Part shown: positions 4,615 through 6,374 of the stretch, one piece after another
How the letters are laid out: each line of letters starts with the position of its first letter
How positions within the stretch are numbered: position 1 is the first letter of the stretch
Origin: an uncultured Oscillospiraceae bacterium
GTDB lineage: Bacteria; Bacillota; Clostridia; Oscillospirales; Oscillospiraceae
Length of the DNA stretch: 6,374 bases
Assembly (NCBI GenBank): GCA_934659475.1
Contig: CAKUHX010000099.1
Location: 1-6,374, forward strand
Direction: 5' to 3'
Notes under the pieces: generated by a model
Seen by the model: the letters and a program-made list of their open reading frames with translations, nothing else
Databases searched by the model: none
What the model was told of the DNA's origin: nothing
Position numbers and translations under genes: made by a program

Positions 4615-6374
4615 ATGAAATACGATTTTACCGCCATCGAGCAGAAATGGCAGAACAAGTGGCGCGAGGAAAAGACCTTCGCCGCCAAGACCGGCGACAC
4701 CACCAAGCCCAAATTCTACGGTCTGGTGGAGTTCCCCTATCCCTCCGGCCAGGGCCTGCACGTGGGCCACGCCCGGCCCTACACCGCCATGGACGTGGTG
4801 GCCCGCAAGCGCCGCATGGACGGCTATAACGTGCTGTTCCCCATCGGCTTCGACGCCTTCGGCCTGCCCACGGAGAACTACGCCATCAAGAACCACATCC
4901 ATCCCGCCATCGTCACCAAGCAGAACATCGCCAACTTCACCAAGCAGCTGCACATGCTGGGCTACTCCTTCGACTGGGACCGGGTGATCGACACCACCGA
5001 TTCCACCTACTACAAGTGGACCCAGTGGATCTTCCTGCAGTTGTATAAGCACGGCCTGGCCTATAAGACCACCATGCCCGTGAACTGGTGCACCAGCTGC
5101 AAGTGCGTCCTGGCCAACGAGGAAGTGGTAGAGGGCGTGTGCGAGCGCTGCGGCAGCCCCGTCATCCGCAAGGAGAAGAGCCAGTGGATGCTGAAGATCA
5201 CCGAATACGCCCAGCGGCTGATCGACGATCTGGACGACCTGGACTTCATCGAGCGGGTAAAGATCCAGCAGAAGAACTGGATCGGCCGCTCCACCGGCGC
5301 CGAGGTCACCTTCAAGGCCACCACCGGGGACGAGATCGTGGTGTACACCACCCGCCCCGACACCCTGTTCGGCGCCACCTATATGGTGCTGTCCCCGGAA
5401 CACGCTCTGGTCAAGAGCTGGCTGGAGAGCGGCAAGCTGAACAACTCCGGGGCCGTCACCGCCTATCAGAAGGAGGCCGCCTCTAAGTCCGATCTGGAGC
5501 GCACCGAGCTGAACAAGGAAAAGACCGGCGTAAAGCTGGACGGCGTGCGGGGGGTCAACCCCGTCAACGGCAAGGAGATCCCCATCTTCATCTCCGACTA
5601 CGTCCTGTCCACCTACGGCACCGGCGCCATCATGGCCGTCCCCGCCCACGACGACCGCGACTGGGAGTTCGCCAAGAAGTTCGGCTGCGAGATCATCGAG
5701 GTGGTCGCCGGCGGCGAGGACGTGCAGAAGGCCGCCTTTACCGCCAAGGACGACACCGGCATCCTGATCAACTCCGACTTCCTCAACGGCCTGACCGTGA
5801 AGGACGCCATCCCCGTCATCACCAAATGGCTGGAGGACAAGGGCATCGGTCACGCCAAGGTGAACTATAAGCTGCGGGACTGGGTGTTCTCCCGCCAGCG
5901 CTACTGGGGCGAGCCCATCCCCATGATCCGCTGCGAAAAGTGCGGCTGGGTGCCCGTGCCCGAAGATCAGCTGCCCCTGCTGCTGCCCGAGGTGGAGAGC
6001 TATGAGCCCACCGACGACGGCGAGAGTCCCATCTCCAAGATGACCGACTGGGTCAACACCACCTGCCCCTGCTGCGGCGGTCCCGCCAAGCGTGAGACCG
6101 ACACCATGCCCCAGTGGGCGGGCTCCAGCTGGTACTTCCTGCGGTATATGGACCCCCACAACGACAAGGCCCTGGCCAGCAAGGAGGCTCTTGACTACTG
6201 GTCCCCCGTGGACTGGTACAACGGCGGCATGGAGCACACCACCCTGCACCTGCTGTACTCCCGCTTCTGGCACAAGTTCCTGTATGACATCGGGGCCGTG
6301 CCCACCAAGGAGCCCTACGCCAAGCGCACCAGCCACGGCATGATCCTGGGCGAGGGCGGCGAGAAGATGTCCAA
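4615..6374 (+). CDS. leuS: Leucyl-tRNA synthetase, 3'-truncated by window edge
   Basis: LeuRS is the cytoplasmic class I enzyme that charges tRNA-Leu using leucine and ATP (EC 6.1.1.4). The ATG at 4615 has AAAGGAG six bases upstream. The window holds 586 full codons, roughly two thirds of a family length of about 800-870. Signatures in order: [12 protein letters not shown] with the HIGH-type motif HVGH (49-52); [17 protein letters not shown]; a four-cysteine zinc knuckle C159/C162/C176/C179; the CP1 editing domain with the Thr-rich TTRPDTLFG (245-253) and [19 protein letters not shown] (334-352), which holds conserved editing-site aspartates; [12 protein letters not shown] (425-436); a second Cys cluster C440/C443 and C484/C486/C487; [17 protein letters not shown]; and GEKMS, with the KMSKS motif cut after S586. 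No frameshift or missing key residue is seen. Codon use is strongly biased to G/C-ending codons. Expression should rise under leucine or tRNA-charging limitation through the T-box upstream. Confidence 0.98.
   Translation, partial: MKYDFTAIEQKWQNKWREEKTFAAKTGDTTKPKFYGLVEFPYPSGQGLHVGHARPYTAMDVVARKRRMDGYNVLFPIGFDAFGLPTENYAIKNHIHPAIVTKQNIANFTKQLHMLGYSFDWDRVIDTTDSTYYKWTQWIFLQLYKHGLAYKTTMPVNWCTSCKCVLANEEVVEGVCERCGSPVIRKEKSQWMLKITEYAQRLIDDLDDLDFIERVKIQQKNWIGRSTGAEVTFKATTGDEIVVYTTRPDTLFGATYMVLSPEHALVKSWLESGKLNNSGAVTAYQKEAASKSDLERTELNKEKTGVKLDGVRGVNPVNGKEIPIFISDYVLSTYGTGAIMAVPAHDDRDWEFAKKFGCEIIEVVAGGEDVQKAAFTAKDDTGILINSDFLNGLTVKDAIPVITKWLEDKGIGHAKVNYKLRDWVFSRQRYWGEPIPMIRCEKCGWVPVPEDQLPLLLPEVESYEPTDDGESPISKMTDWVNTTCPCCGGPAKRETDTMPQWAGSSWYFLRYMDPHNDKALASKEALDYWSPVDWYNGGMEHTTLHLLYSRFWHKFLYDIGAVPTKEPYAKRTSHGMILGEGGEKMS

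Noticed and set aside
4516..6336. 606-codon minus-strand open frame opposite leuS
   Set aside because: It is antisense to an unmistakable leuS, has a Gly/Val/Leu/His-rich composition without domains, and runs into the T-box terminator. It is a shadow of leuS codon bias.

Overview
The window looks like chromosomal DNA of a GC-rich, Gram-positive anaerobe of the Clostridia, most likely an Oscillospirales-type gut commensal. Three things point there: a T-box leader in front of leuS (a Firmicutes habit), secreted proteins of the copper-amine-oxidase-N 'stalk' and MYGG beta-helix types, and strong AGGAGG-like ribosome binding sites. The genus is inference; no 16S or other marker is present.

Layout. 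(1) Positions 1-2150, minus strand: the N-terminal 716 residues of a large secreted beta-helix protein, cut by the left edge. It has a signal peptide and two tandem modules, each opening with an HxHCICG cysteine/histidine motif. (2) 2151-2396: a gene-free gap with GC-rich palindromes and the rho-independent terminator of the next gene. (3) 2397-3821, minus strand: a 474-residue secreted protein with a copper-amine-oxidase-N-like domain and an unrecognised C-terminal region, with a textbook promoter. (4) 3822-4042: a divergent intergenic region carrying one promoter in each direction and a folded leader. (5) 4043-4270, plus strand: a 75-residue protein with two predicted membrane segments, unknown function. 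(6) 4271-4614: a sigma-A promoter and a T-box riboswitch with a probable Leu (CUG) specifier, UGGU acceptor-binding sequence and terminator. (7) 4615 to the right edge, plus strand: leuS, from its start codon to the middle of the KMSKS motif.

How the parts relate. leuS is controlled by transcription antitermination: uncharged tRNA-Leu should stabilise the antiterminator and let polymerase pass into leuS. No terminator is visible between the small membrane-protein gene and the leuS promoter, so the T-box terminator is probably also the first stop for that upstream transcript. The two minus-strand genes encode exported proteins but are separated by a strong terminator, so they are probably separate transcription units. 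I see no mobile element, CRISPR array or defence-like cassette. The least-explained parts are the modular HCICG/beta-helix protein, the small membrane protein with its folded leader, and the palindromic gap at 2170-2320.
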